Shown here one piece after another: positions 16,398-26,200 of a DNA stretch of 64,000 nucleotides. How positions within the stretch are numbered: the first letter of the stretch is position 1; every line of letters starts with the position of its first letter. The DNA lies in contig NZ_JARUBL010000001.1 in the NCBI RefSeq assembly GCF_029626155.1, positions 5,250,501-5,314,500 of the forward strand, given 5' to 3'. Origin of the DNA: Solwaraspora sp. WMMD1047 (GTDB lineage Bacteria; Actinomycetota; Actinomycetes; Mycobacteriales; Micromonosporaceae). The position numbers were made by a program, and so were the translations under genes. Below the pieces are notes generated by a model, which had not been told where the DNA came from, made no database searches, and saw only the letters and a list, made by a program, of their open reading frames with translations.

Positions 16398-17237
16398 TCA
16401 GGGCTTGCGGCCCATTCCGGCGCCGATGATCTTTCCGGCGAAGGTCATCGGGTCCGGTACGACATCGGTCGGGTCCGGACGCCAGAGCGGGTTGTAGACG
16501 ACGCCCGGCTCCACCAGCTCCGTACCGGTGAGAAAGCCACGGACTTCGTCGAAGCTGCGGAATCGTCCGCTGCCCAGGTCACCGATCATCACCCGCTCGA
16601 TCTCGGCGGTCTCCTCGCCGCCGTCGATGAAGTGGGTGATGAACAGGTAGCTGCCGGACGCGAGGGCGTCCCGATAGCGGGCGACGAGTTGGCCCGGGTG
16701 CTGCGAGTCGTCGAGGTGATGGAGTACGGCCACCATGAGCAACCCGACCGGCCGATCGAGATCGATCAGACTACGCACCTCGGGATGGTTGAGCACCACC
16801 TCGGGTTCGCAGAAGTCGGCGGTGATCACCGTGGTGTTCTGGTTCCTGGTCAGCAACGCACGGCCGTGCGCCAGCACCATCGGGTCATTGTCAACGTAGA
16901 CGACCCGGGCCTGCGGATTCACGCTCTGCGCGACCTCGTGGGTGTTCTGCACGGTCGGCAGTCCGGCGCCGAGGTCGATGAACTGGTCGATCCCCTGACT
17001 CGCCATGAAACGGACGCCCCGGCCCAGCACGGCCCGGTTGTAGAGCGGCACGTTGGCGCCGCCGGGAGTGAGCTCCATCAGCCGGTCGCGGATGGCCCGG
17101 TCGACTGCGAAGTTGTCCTTGCCGCCCAGCAGCGCGTCGTAGACCCGGGCCACGCTCGGGACCGTCATATCCACACCGGCCGGGACCACGGCTTCCGCGT
17201 TCTCGGCATCCTCGGTGCTTTCGGCGATTCGCTCCAT
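16398..17237 (-). CDS. SAM-dependent methyltransferase (PF04672/DUF574 type)
   Basis: A 279-residue member of the actinobacterial methyltransferase group formerly called DUF574. Signature blocks are PSVARVYDALLGGKDNFAVDR (34-54), NVPLYNRAVLGRGVRFMA, the SAM-binding FIDLGAGLPTVQNTHEVAQ, VVYVDNDPMVLAHGRALL and LMVAVLHHLDD. Streptomycetes and relatives carry many copies, most with unknown substrates. It is a monocistronic gene 67 bases after the xylanase stop on the same strand. Confidence 0.9.
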   Translation of the reverse strand: MERIAESTEDAENAEAVVPAGVDMTVPSVARVYDALLGGKDNFAVDRAIRDRLMELTPGGANVPLYNRAVLGRGVRFMASQGIDQFIDLGAGLPTVQNTHEVAQSVNPQARVVYVDNDPMVLAHGRALLTRNQNTTVITADFCEPEVVLNHPEVRSLIDLDRPVGLLMVAVLHHLDDSQHPGQLVARYRDALASGSYLFITHFIDGGEETAEIERVMIGDLGSGRFRSFDEVRGFLTGTELVEPGVVYNPLWRPDPTDVVPDPMTFAGKIIGAGMGRKP

Positions 17238-17304
17238 TGCGGACTCCAGAGTCAGCTCGGTGGTGCCGGGAGGGCAGCATACCGTGGTCGTCCACTGTCT
17301 TCCG

Positions 17305-18531
17305 TCAGTCGGCGGAGCCCACGGTCACCGTCGTGGTCTTCTCCTCCGGGCTGATGCGGAACGGTGTCCCGGCGACCGCGTAGTCACCGTGGAAGCCCCG
17401 TACCGTCACCGAGCCGTCGGCGTCGGTGCGCATCTCGGTCGGCGGCAGCCACCACTCCCCCTTGATCAGGGCCGACAGGGCGTCGTACGACGGCTTGCGG
17501 GTGCCGTCGGCCCGGATGAGGCCGACGGGTGCGCCCAGCCAGGCACCCCGGTCCGTCAGGCCCCAGTAGTTGATCGACTGCACCGCCGGGTGGGCGACAA
17601 GCGACCGGTAGTGCCGGACGATCTCGTCCGCCTGGCGCTCCTCGCCCTCGGGGGTCGTCGGCCAGTGCGGGATCTGGTAGTCGTTGAGGTCCTCGATGTG
17701 GCCCGGCATGAGGTGGCCGGAGACCAGGGTGCTCTCGGTCAGGTGCAGCGGCAGGCCGTAGCGGGCGAACCGGTCGAGCATCGCGCCCATGTACTCCTCG
17801 CCGCGGTAGCCCTGGTGCATGTGGGTCTGCAGGCCGATCGCGTCGATCCGGACACCGGCCTCCAGGACCCCCTCGATCAGGCACTCGTACGCCGAACTGA
17901 GGTCGAAGTCGTTGAGTACCAGCGTCGCGGCGGGGTTGGCCGCCCGCGCCTCCTCGAATGCCAGCCGTACCATCGCGATCCGCCCGCGGTCGCGGGCCAG
18001 CGGGGTGATGGCATTCTCGCCGTTGGCGAAGACCGGCATGATCACGGCCTCGTTTATCGCGTCCCAGGTGTCGATCAGGCCGGCGAAGCCGCCGACGACC
18101 TGCCGGACCCGCTCCCGCAGCAGTCGTTCCACCTCGTCCAACCCGAGGCCGAGCAGCCAGGACGGCTGGACGGTGTGCCACACCAGCGGATGCCCCTTGA
18201 CCACGACCCCGCGCTCGGCGAGCCACCGGGCCGTTGCGGTGAGGCGGGCGACGTCGGTCGCACCGCGGGTCGGCTCGTACCGGCCCCAGTAGAACGGCAG
18301 GGTGGCCGTGTTGAACAGGCCCAGCCACAGCTCGGCGAACCGGTCGAGGTCGAGGTCCGCCGCGCCGTCCCCGGTCGGTTCCGGCCCGCCGACCAGGCCG
18401 ACGAAGTTGAACCCGATGTTGCCGAACGCGAACGCGTGCCGCCGCTGCTCGACCGTGACGACCCGATCGGCCAGCGGCCGACCGTCCGTCCCGAGCACGG
18501 TGAGCGTGACCTCGCCGATGCGGTGCTGCAT
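17305..18531 (-). CDS. GH10 endo-xylanase-type glycosidase without signal peptide
   Basis: A 408-residue TIM-barrel glycosidase of family GH10. Motifs: KGHPLVWHTVQPSWL (112-126), the acid/base Glu161 in TWDAINEA, THMHQG, and the likely nucleophile Glu266 in HLTEST, where classic xylanases have TELD. No signal peptide is present, so it should act inside the cell on imported xylo-oligosaccharides or another glycoside. The first 30 residues form a small strand-rich segment (GEVTLTVLGTDGRPLADRVV). It follows the decarboxylase gene by 14 bases, suggesting co-transcription. Confidence 0.85.
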   Translation of the reverse strand: MQHRIGEVTLTVLGTDGRPLADRVVTVEQRRHAFAFGNIGFNFVGLVGGPEPTGDGAADLDLDRFAELWLGLFNTATLPFYWGRYEPTRGATDVARLTATARWLAERGVVVKGHPLVWHTVQPSWLLGLGLDEVERLLRERVRQVVGGFAGLIDTWDAINEAVIMPVFANGENAITPLARDRGRIAMVRLAFEEARAANPAATLVLNDFDLSSAYECLIEGVLEAGVRIDAIGLQTHMHQGYRGEEYMGAMLDRFARYGLPLHLTESTLVSGHLMPGHIEDLNDYQIPHWPTTPEGEERQADEIVRHYRSLVAHPAVQSINYWGLTDRGAWLGAPVGLIRADGTRKPSYDALSALIKGEWWLPPTEMRTDADGSVTVRGFHGDYAVAGTPFRISPEEKTTTVTVGSAD

Positions 18532-18545
18532 GGTCTCCCCTTCGG

Positions 18546-19997
18546 TCAGAGCTTCGCGAGCAGGTCGGCGGTCAGTTCGCGGACCACCGCCACCAGCAGG
18601 TCGATGTCGGCCTCGGTGGTGCGCCAGTTGACGATCGCCGGGCGCAGCGCCACCTTGCCGTCGTAGACGGTGGTGCCGGCGAACACCCGGCCGTCGGCGA
18701 GCAGCGCGGCGCCGAGCCGCCGGTTCAGCTCGTCGATCCGGTCCGGCGGCACTCCGTCCGGGCGGGCCCGGAAGCAGACGATGTTCAGCGGCACCTCCGC
18801 CAGCCGCTCCAGCTCCGGCGCCGCGTCCACCAACCCGGCCAGCCGCTGCGCCAGGTCCAGGTGCCGCTCCACCATCGCCCGGTGACCGTCCCGCCCGTAC
18901 GCGGCAAGCGTCGCCCAGATCGGCATCGCCCGGGACCGCCGCGACGACTCCGGACCGTGCAACGCGTAGTCCACGCCCCCGGGATCATCCCCCGCGAGCG
19001 GGCTCGACGACCCCGGCAGGTACGGCACCCCCGGCATCCCGAACGCCACCGGCAACCGGGACGGCTCGCGCAGGAAGGCGAACCCGCTCTCGTACGGCAC
19101 GTTGAGCCACTTGTGCGCGTCGCAGGCGATCGAGTCGGCCCGCTCGACCCCCCGCACCAGCCCGGCGGAACGCGGCGACAGCGCCGCGAACAGGCCGAAC
19201 GCGCCGTCCACGTGCAGCCAGGCACCATAGCGTTCGGCTAGGTCGGCGAGGTCTGCGATCGGGTCGAAGTCGCCAGCGTTGACCTCCCCCGCGTTGGCGA
19301 TCAGCACGGCCGGGGCGGCGATCTCGGCGAGCCGCCGTTCCAGCGCCGGCAGGTCCACCCGGCCGACCCGGTCCCGGGCGAACACCTGCACGGTGTCCCG
19401 GCCGTGCCCCAGCATCTGCAACGCCTTGCGGGCGCTGGCGTGCAGGTAGCCGCCGGAGAGCACCGGCATCCTCGGCAGCGCGACCAGCCCGTCGGCGGCC
19501 ACGTCCACGTCGTGCTGCTCACCCCACCAGTGGGTGGCGCAGGCCAGCGAGGTGAAGTTGGCGAAGGTGGCGCTGGCGACGAGGGCGCCGCCGAACCCGG
19601 CCGGCAGGCCGAACAGCTCCCGCAGCCAGCGCAGTGCGGTCCGTTCCAACTCGGTGGCGAGCAGCGACGAGGCCCGGAAGCCGGCGTTCTGGTCCAGCAG
19701 CGAGGCGGTCCAGTCGGCGGCCAGCGCGGCCGGGGTCACCCCGCCGATGACGAAGTGGAAGAAGCGTGGACCGGCGGAATGCGTCGCTGTGGTCGTACCC
19801 AATCGGAGCAGGCGGTCGACGACGGCGGCCGAGCCGTCGCCGCGTGCGGGCAGGACGCCGGCGAGTTCGGCCAGCAGCGGCGCGGTGGCCGGGTCGTGCA
19901 CGGGCCGGTCGGCCAGCGAGTCGAGGTAGTCGACGGCGGTGTCGTAGACCCGGCCGAGCACCTCGGCGGTGGCCGGGTCGAGCAGTGGATCACTCAT
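18546..19997 (-). CDS. PLP-dependent decarboxylase (group II, DDC-like)
   Basis: A 483-residue enzyme of the aromatic-L-amino-acid/glutamate decarboxylase group. The PLP lysine is in DAHKWLNVPYESG, the PLP-binding Asp in WLHVDGAFG, and the substrate-side region is FFHFVIGGVTPAALAADW. The start at 19997 (MSDPLLDP) is preferred to the ATG three codons upstream. The substrate could be an aromatic or acidic amino acid and is not predictable here. It lies 14 bases upstream of the GH10 gene on the same strand, an unusual pairing that may mean only shared transcription. Confidence 0.88.
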   Translation of the reverse strand: MSDPLLDPATAEVLGRVYDTAVDYLDSLADRPVHDPATAPLLAELAGVLPARGDGSAAVVDRLLRLGTTTATHSAGPRFFHFVIGGVTPAALAADWTASLLDQNAGFRASSLLATELERTALRWLRELFGLPAGFGGALVASATFANFTSLACATHWWGEQHDVDVAADGLVALPRMPVLSGGYLHASARKALQMLGHGRDTVQVFARDRVGRVDLPALERRLAEIAAPAVLIANAGEVNAGDFDPIADLADLAERYGAWLHVDGAFGLFAALSPRSAGLVRGVERADSIACDAHKWLNVPYESGFAFLREPSRLPVAFGMPGVPYLPGSSSPLAGDDPGGVDYALHGPESSRRSRAMPIWATLAAYGRDGHRAMVERHLDLAQRLAGLVDAAPELERLAEVPLNIVCFRARPDGVPPDRIDELNRRLGAALLADGRVFAGTTVYDGKVALRPAIVNWRTTEADIDLLVAVVRELTADLLAKL

Positions 19998-20247
19998 GGG
20001 TTCCACCCTCGCACCCCGGTCCCGCCCGGCGACACGCCAATTTCCATCAGGTGGCAGGTCAATTCGGGGCGGGACCGCCCATCTTCCCGATGATCCGCGG
20101 CAGCAGGACGACGTTCCACGCGGCGTGACCGGTGGTGAGGGCGGGTTTACGCTGGTTGCCGCCGGCCCAGATTCAGATGACCGGGCCGCGACTGCACACT
20201 GAACAGGATCTCCGCCACGCCCCGAGGATAGTGACAGCGGTCAACCT

Positions 20248-21651
20248 CTACGACCGGGTGGCGAGCGCCCGCCGGGCGACGACGATCACCGCTACGGCCG
20301 CCATCGCGGTGATCGCCACGGCACCGGGGAACTTGCTGAACCGGGCCAGGTTCGTCCCGTCCGGCAGGGTCAGGAAGGCGATCGTGCTCACCGGCGCGAG
20401 CAGCCACCGGGCCGGCAACATGGTCACCGCCAACACCGCCAGCGGCCAGTACGCGTACCAGGGGTGGAACACCGGCGCGAACGCGACCGTCGCGGCCAAC
20501 GCCAGGCCGGCACCGAGCAACGGCGTACGGCGGCGCACCGCCCGCCACCAGAGCGCCACCAGCAGCACCGCGAGGGCAACCACCGCGACCGCCCGGACCG
20601 CCGGCACCGCGTCCCAGTCGGCGCCGAACGGCCGGGCCAGGTAGCCGACCGTGAGCCCGACGGCGGTCGGCGGTGAGGTCCACTGCTCCGAGTCGCCGCT
20701 GCGGGCCAGGCCGTCGACCCATCCCCAGCCCAGGCCGCTGACCGCCGCCACGCCGAGCAGGGCGGCCAGCCCGCCGGCCAGCACCCGGACGCCGGCGCCG
20801 GCCAGCGCGGCCGGACGGTATCCGCCGCGGACTGCGAGCAGCACCGCGAACGGGACGACCACCACCGCCGTCACCTTCACCGCGACCGCCAGCCCGAGCA
20901 GCCCACCGCCGGCCAGCAGCGGTCCGGTCCGGCCGGGCCAGGTGGCGACGACCGCCAACCCGGCCACCATCAAGCCGACCATCAACGCGTCGTTGTGTGC
21001 ACCGGCCAGCAGGTGCACCCCGACCAGCGGGCTGGCCAGGGCCAACCACGCGGCCCGCGCGGGCGGCGCCCCGGCCCGGCGGGCCAGGACCGGCAGGCAG
21101 GCCGCCGTCAGCACGATCCCGAGCAGCGCCACCAGGCGCAGCATCGCCACCGTGCCGGCCAGCGTCCCGCCGACCGCCGCGGCCACCCCGGCGAGCAGCA
21201 CGAACAGCGGCCCGTACGGGGCGGGCGAGTCGCGCCAGATCGGCGACACCGAGTCCAGCCAGGGGCAGCCGAGTTCGGCCACCCCGGCCGCGTAGGGATC
21301 CTGACCGTCGGCGAAGACCCAACCCTGGCAGGCGTACGAGTAGACGTCCCGGCTGCCCAGCGGCGGCACCGCCAGCAGCGGCACCAACCACAGCCCGGCG
21401 GTCAGGTAGGCCCACCTGGTGGAGGTGACGATGGCGTGACCCCACCACCAGGCGCCGGTCAGCAGCGCCGTACCCACCAGCCAGCAGGCCAGGATCACCG
21501 GTCCGTGGTCGCCGCGCCAGATGCTCGCCGGGGTCACGTCCGGCTGCCAGGTGGGAAAGACCCCACCGAGATACGCGCCCAGGGCGAGCAGGACCGAACC
21601 GGCCAGGCCGGCATAACGCACGCCGCGCAGCCGTACCCGATCGGTCAGCAC
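20248..21651 (-). CDS. MptB-like polyprenol-phosphate mannosyltransferase
   Basis: A 467-residue GT-C membrane glycosyltransferase with 10 or more hydrophobic segments. The GT-C loop appears as GSRDVYSYACQGWVFADGQDPY, with the Asp expected to bind the lipid-linked donor, and PAPYGPLFVLLAG follows. Relatives (MptB) extend alpha-1,6-mannan cores of lipoglycans at the outer membrane face. GTG 21651 overlaps the upstream gene by 7 bases. It is the last gene of the glnE-membrane protein-mptB row. Confidence 0.8.
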   Translation of the reverse strand: MLTDRVRLRGVRYAGLAGSVLLALGAYLGGVFPTWQPDVTPASIWRGDHGPVILACWLVGTALLTGAWWWGHAIVTSTRWAYLTAGLWLVPLLAVPPLGSRDVYSYACQGWVFADGQDPYAAGVAELGCPWLDSVSPIWRDSPAPYGPLFVLLAGVAAAVGGTLAGTVAMLRLVALLGIVLTAACLPVLARRAGAPPARAAWLALASPLVGVHLLAGAHNDALMVGLMVAGLAVVATWPGRTGPLLAGGGLLGLAVAVKVTAVVVVPFAVLLAVRGGYRPAALAGAGVRVLAGGLAALLGVAAVSGLGWGWVDGLARSGDSEQWTSPPTAVGLTVGYLARPFGADWDAVPAVRAVAVVALAVLLVALWWRAVRRRTPLLGAGLALAATVAFAPVFHPWYAYWPLAVLAVTMLPARWLLAPVSTIAFLTLPDGTNLARFSKFPGAVAITAMAAVAVIVVARRALATRS

Positions 21652-23258
21652 GTCGGTCCCGGGCGGAAGCCGCTGGAGAGGGTCTGCTCTCCCGGCGCGG
21701 TGGCCCGGACCCTGGTCCAGCCGTCCGGGCCGGGCGCCAGGCAGCCGCCGGGTCCGGTCAGCGTCAGCCAGCGTGACCAGCGCACCCGCACCAGTACGTC
21801 GGCCGGTCGGTCGAGCCGGAACCGGACCGCCGCCGCGGTGGACTCGACGAGCTGGGCCGGCGCGGCGACCAGCGGCTCCGGGTCGTCGACCGCGTAGAGC
21901 CGCCAGGTCTGGTCCCGCCACACCTGGCGCAGGTACGGCAGCCCGGTGGCGATCAGCGCGGCCTCACCGCGGGCGTACCGGTCCGGTGGGCTGTCCGGCG
22001 CGACCGCGACCAGGCTGACCGCGTTGTCGCGCAACCAGTCGCGGTAGTCGGCCGGGTCGATCGGGTCGGTGTAGAAGAGCGGGTTGCGGTCCACGTCGAC
22101 CTGGCGTTCCCAGCCCCGGGCCAACGGCACGACCGGGGCGATGTGGCGGGACTCCCAGTGGTCGCGCAGCGGCACCACCTCGACCCGGCCGACCGGGGCG
22201 CGTCGGCGCAGCTCGTCGGCGAGCGGGCGGTAGAAGTCCGCACCGCTGGCCGCCGCGCCGGCCCAGGCGAGGTCCGAGGTCATCACCGGCGGCTGCCACC
22301 AGACGACCGCCACCAGCAGCCCGGCCAGCCAGCGCCGCCCCAGCGTCGCGTACCCGGCCAGCACCGGCACCGCGAACAGCATCGGCAACCGCAGCGCGTT
22401 GGAGCCGATCGGGCTGGGCAGGTGGTAGGCCAGCAGCAGCAGCACGATCGTCAGCGCGGCCCCGATCCGCAGCGTCCGCCGCCCGGCGGGCAGCACCACG
22501 ATGACGAGCACGGCCAGCGCGATGTTGATCCGCATCGACTCGGCCGTGAACGGCTGCCGGCCGCCGTTGCCGAACAGCACCGCCATCGGCGCGAGCGCCA
22601 CCACCGGCGCCAGGCAGAGCACCAACGCCTCCGGCAGCCACCGATCGTCCCGCCACCCGGCGCCGTCTGGCCGGCGACATCCGGCGAGCAGCAGCGCACC
22701 GCCGGCCAGGCCCACGAACAGGCCGGCGACCGGGCTCGCCCAGGTGGCAAGCGCGGCAAGCAGCGCGGCAACCGGCAACCGGGCCGCCCGTCCCCCGCCC
22801 GTCCCCGCCACGGTCGCCAGCGCGAGCAGGCCGAAGGCAAGTCCTACCGCGAAGGTGATCCGGCCGCTGACCAGGTTGCCGACCAGCACGACCGCGCCGA
22901 GCACCGCACCGAGCACCGGCCGCCGGGCGGCGGTCCGGCGCAGCAGGTGGGCGAAGGCGACCGCCGACACGACCGCGGCGACCGCGCCCACGACGGGCGG
23001 CCCGAACCACGCCCCGAGGACCTGGCTGACCAGGCTGTAGCCGAACTGGTTCACCCCGCCGTACCAGCCTAGATCGATCGGGGTGAAGCCGTGCCGGTCG
23101 AAGAAGCTCGCGCGGGCCTCCTGCGCCGCCAGGTCGGTACCGAGCGGCGGCGCGACCAGGAACGCCGCCGCCAGCGCCGCCGCCAGCGCGAGCGCGACCG
23201 GCACCACCCGCCGGCCCGCCGCGTGCGGCGCGTTCGGCGCGTGCGGCGGTTCAGGCAC
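21645..23258 (-). CDS. Polytopic membrane protein, possible glycosyltransferase
   Basis: A 537-residue protein with about ten membrane helices in the first 350 residues. An outside C-terminal region (about 350-537) contains VPLRDHWESRHIAPVVPLARGWERQ and DPADYRDWLRDNAVSLVAVAP, resembling the periplasmic tails of GT-C-type enzymes. The early outside loop (ARASFFDRHGFTPIDLGWYGG) has acidic residues where GT-C enzymes place the catalytic Asp. I do not assign a substrate. It overlaps glnE by 8 bases and the MptB-like gene by 7, so all three are co-translated. Confidence 0.7.
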   Translation of the reverse strand: MPEPPHAPNAPHAAGRRVVPVALALAAALAAAFLVAPPLGTDLAAQEARASFFDRHGFTPIDLGWYGGVNQFGYSLVSQVLGAWFGPPVVGAVAAVVSAVAFAHLLRRTAARRPVLGAVLGAVVLVGNLVSGRITFAVGLAFGLLALATVAGTGGGRAARLPVAALLAALATWASPVAGLFVGLAGGALLLAGCRRPDGAGWRDDRWLPEALVLCLAPVVALAPMAVLFGNGGRQPFTAESMRINIALAVLVIVVLPAGRRTLRIGAALTIVLLLLAYHLPSPIGSNALRLPMLFAVPVLAGYATLGRRWLAGLLVAVVWWQPPVMTSDLAWAGAAASGADFYRPLADELRRRAPVGRVEVVPLRDHWESRHIAPVVPLARGWERQVDVDRNPLFYTDPIDPADYRDWLRDNAVSLVAVAPDSPPDRYARGEAALIATGLPYLRQVWRDQTWRLYAVDDPEPLVAAPAQLVESTAAAVRFRLDRPADVLVRVRWSRWLTLTGPGGCLAPGPDGWTRVRATAPGEQTLSSGFRPGPTC

Positions 23259-26200
23259 TGAGGACGCGTTCCACGGCGGACCGGCACCGCCGGGCGGTAC
23301 GCAGGTAGTCGTCCAGGAACTCCCCCGGGTCTTCGCCGCCGAGCAGCCGGACCACCCCGGCCAGCTCGACCCCGTGCCGGGGCAGCTGGTCGCCGGCCTT
23401 GCCGCGTACCAGCATCAGCGCGTTGCGGACCTGGGCGGCCAGGGTCCAGCCGGCGGCCATCGCGGCGGTGTCGGCCGGGTCGATCAGGCCGGCGTCGCGG
23501 GCGGCGACCAGCGCGTCGAGGGTGCGCGTACCGCGCAGCGCCGGGATGGCGCCCGCGTGCCGCAGCTGGGTCAGCTGGACGGCCCACTCGACGTCGGCGA
23601 GCCCGCCCCGACCGAGCTTGGTGTGGGTGGCCGGGTCGGCGCCCCGGGGCAGCCGCTCGTTCTCCACCCGGACCTTGATCCGCCGGATTTCGATGATCTG
23701 TTCCCGGGTCAGCCCGCCGTCGGGGTAGCGGATCCGGTCGGCCATCGCCTCGAACTCGGCGCCCAGGTCGGCGTCGCCGCAGACCCAGCGGGCCCGCAGC
23801 AGCGCCTGCGACTCCCACACCTTCGACCAGCGGGCGTAGTACTGCTGGTAGGCGGCGAGGCTGCGGACCAGTGGCCCCTGGCGGCCCTCGGGGCGCAGGT
23901 CGGCGTCGACGCCGAGCGGCGGGTCGGGGGCGGGCATGCCGAGCAGCCGGCGCAGCTCCTCGGCGATGGCGTGCGCGGCGGCGCTGGCGTCGCCCTCGGC
24001 GATTTCGGGCGGGGCGTCGTAGACGAAGAGCACGTCCGCGTCGGAGAGGTAGTTCGACTCGTACCCGCCGAGCCGGCCCATCCCGATGATGGCGAACCGC
24101 AGACCGGGCATCGGGGTCTGGGTGGCGCGGGCGACCTGCAGCGCGGCGGCCAGGGTGGCGTCGGTGACGGCGGAGAGCGCCGCGCCGACGGAGACGATCT
24201 CCGAGGCGGCGATCGGGCCGCCGAGCTCGATCGCCCCGTCCGGCACGGTGGAGCCCTCGGGGTCGCCGTAGCCGTCGGGTAGCACCGTTCCCTCGAACAC
24301 CGCCGGCCCGGCGCGGAACGGCTCCGCGATGGCCGGCGGGGCCAGCGAGCCGCCCCGCCGGAGCAGGTCGGCGCAGGCCAGCCGGAACAGTTCGCGGCGG
24401 CGCAGGGCGCGGACCGCCCGGATCGCCTGGACCGGATCGGCCGGCCGGGGGCCGCGACCGGTCAGGTGCCGGCCCGCCGCCGCGATCAGGCCGTCGCAGA
24501 GCACGTCGGCGGGGCGCGGAGTCAGCTCGCCGTCGTCGGCGAGTAGGCGCAGCGCCTCCGGGTCACGGGCCAGCAGGTCGGCGGCGTATCTGGACAGCGA
24601 GAGGACCCGGGCCAGCCGGCGGGCGACCGGTCCCTCGTCGCGCAGCAGCCGCAGGTACCACGGCGTACCGCCGAGCTTGTCCGACACCTGTCGGTAGTTG
24701 AGCAGGCCCCGGTCGGGCTCCGGCGCGTCCGCGAAGTCCTGCAGCAGCACCGGCAGCAGGGTGCGCTGGATGGCGGCGGTGCGGGTGACGCCGCCGGTGA
24801 GCGCCTCCAGGTGGCGCAGCGCGCCGGCCGGGTCGGCGAAGCCGAGGATCTCCAGCCGCTTGCGGGCCGACTCGTGGGTCAGCCGTAGCGACTCCGCCGA
24901 CACCCGGGCCACCGACTCCAGCAGCGGCCGGTAGAGGAGTTTGACGTGCAGGCGGCGTACCTCGGTGGCGTGGGCGACCCAGTCGGCGCGGAACGATTCG
25001 ACGGCGTCGCGGCCCGGCAGCGCCGTGTAGCCGAGTCCGTGGGCGAGCCAGCGCAGCCCGGCCGGGTCGTTGGGGACGGTGTGGGTGCGGCGCAGCGCCT
25101 GTAGTTGCAGCCGGTGTTCGATGGCGCGCAGGAACCGGTAGCCGCGTAGCAGCGCCTCGCCGTCGGCGCGGCCGACGTACCCGCCGGCCACCAGCGCCCG
25201 CAGCGCGGGGACGGTGCCGGGCACCCGCAGCGTCTCGTCGCCCCGGCCGTGCACGAGTTGCAGCAGCTGGACGGCGAACTCGATGTCGCGCAGCCCGCCC
25301 GGCCCGCGCTTGATCTCGCGTTCCACCTCGCGCGGCGGCACGTTTTCGATGATCTTGCGACGCATCGACCGGACGTCCTCGACCGCCTCCGGCCGCTCGG
25401 CGGCCTGCCAGACCAGCGGCGCCAGCGCCTCGATCCACTCCCGGGCCAGCTCGGCGTCGCCGGCCGCCGGCCGGGCCTTCAGCAACGCCTGGAACTCCCA
25501 GGTACGCGCCCAGCGCTTGTAGTAGGCCAGGTGGCTGCCGAGGGTGCGGACCAGCGGCCCCCGGTTGCCCTCCGGGCGCAGCGCGGCGTCCACCGGCCAG
25601 GCGACCAGCCCGCAGATGTGGATCAGCCGGGTGGCGATGGTGGTGCCGGCGGTCAGGTCCTCGTCGCCGGCCGCGACGAAGATGACGTCCACGTCGGAGA
25701 CGTAGTTCAGCTCGTTGCCGCCGCACTTGCCCATCGCCACCACGGCCAACCGGGGCTCGGCGGTGCCGGCCGGCAACTCCCCCACCGCGATCTCGTAGGC
25801 GGCGGCCAGGGTCGCGTCGGCCAGCCCCGACAGGGCCGCCATCGTCTGCTCCAGCCCCTGCCCGCCGGTCAGGTCGGCCGCCGCGATCCGCAACAGCGCC
25901 AGCCGGTACGCCCGCCGCAGCGCGGCCACCGGCGGCAGCTTCCGCGCCCCCGCCGGCGTCGGCTTCGAGCCCGCCGGGTCGGGCGGGTTCGACGGCGCCG
26001 GGTCGGGCTGGGTCGACGGCGCCGACTCGGGCTGGGTCGACGGCGCCGGGTCGGGACGCCAGCCGGTCGGGTCGAGCCGGCCGTCGGCGGCCGGCGCCAG
26101 CCCGTCCTTGCCGGTGGCCAGGGCGCTCCACTGGTCGGGGTTGGCGACCAGGTGGTCGCCGAGCGCCGAGGAGGCGCCGAGCACGGCGACCAGCCGTCGG

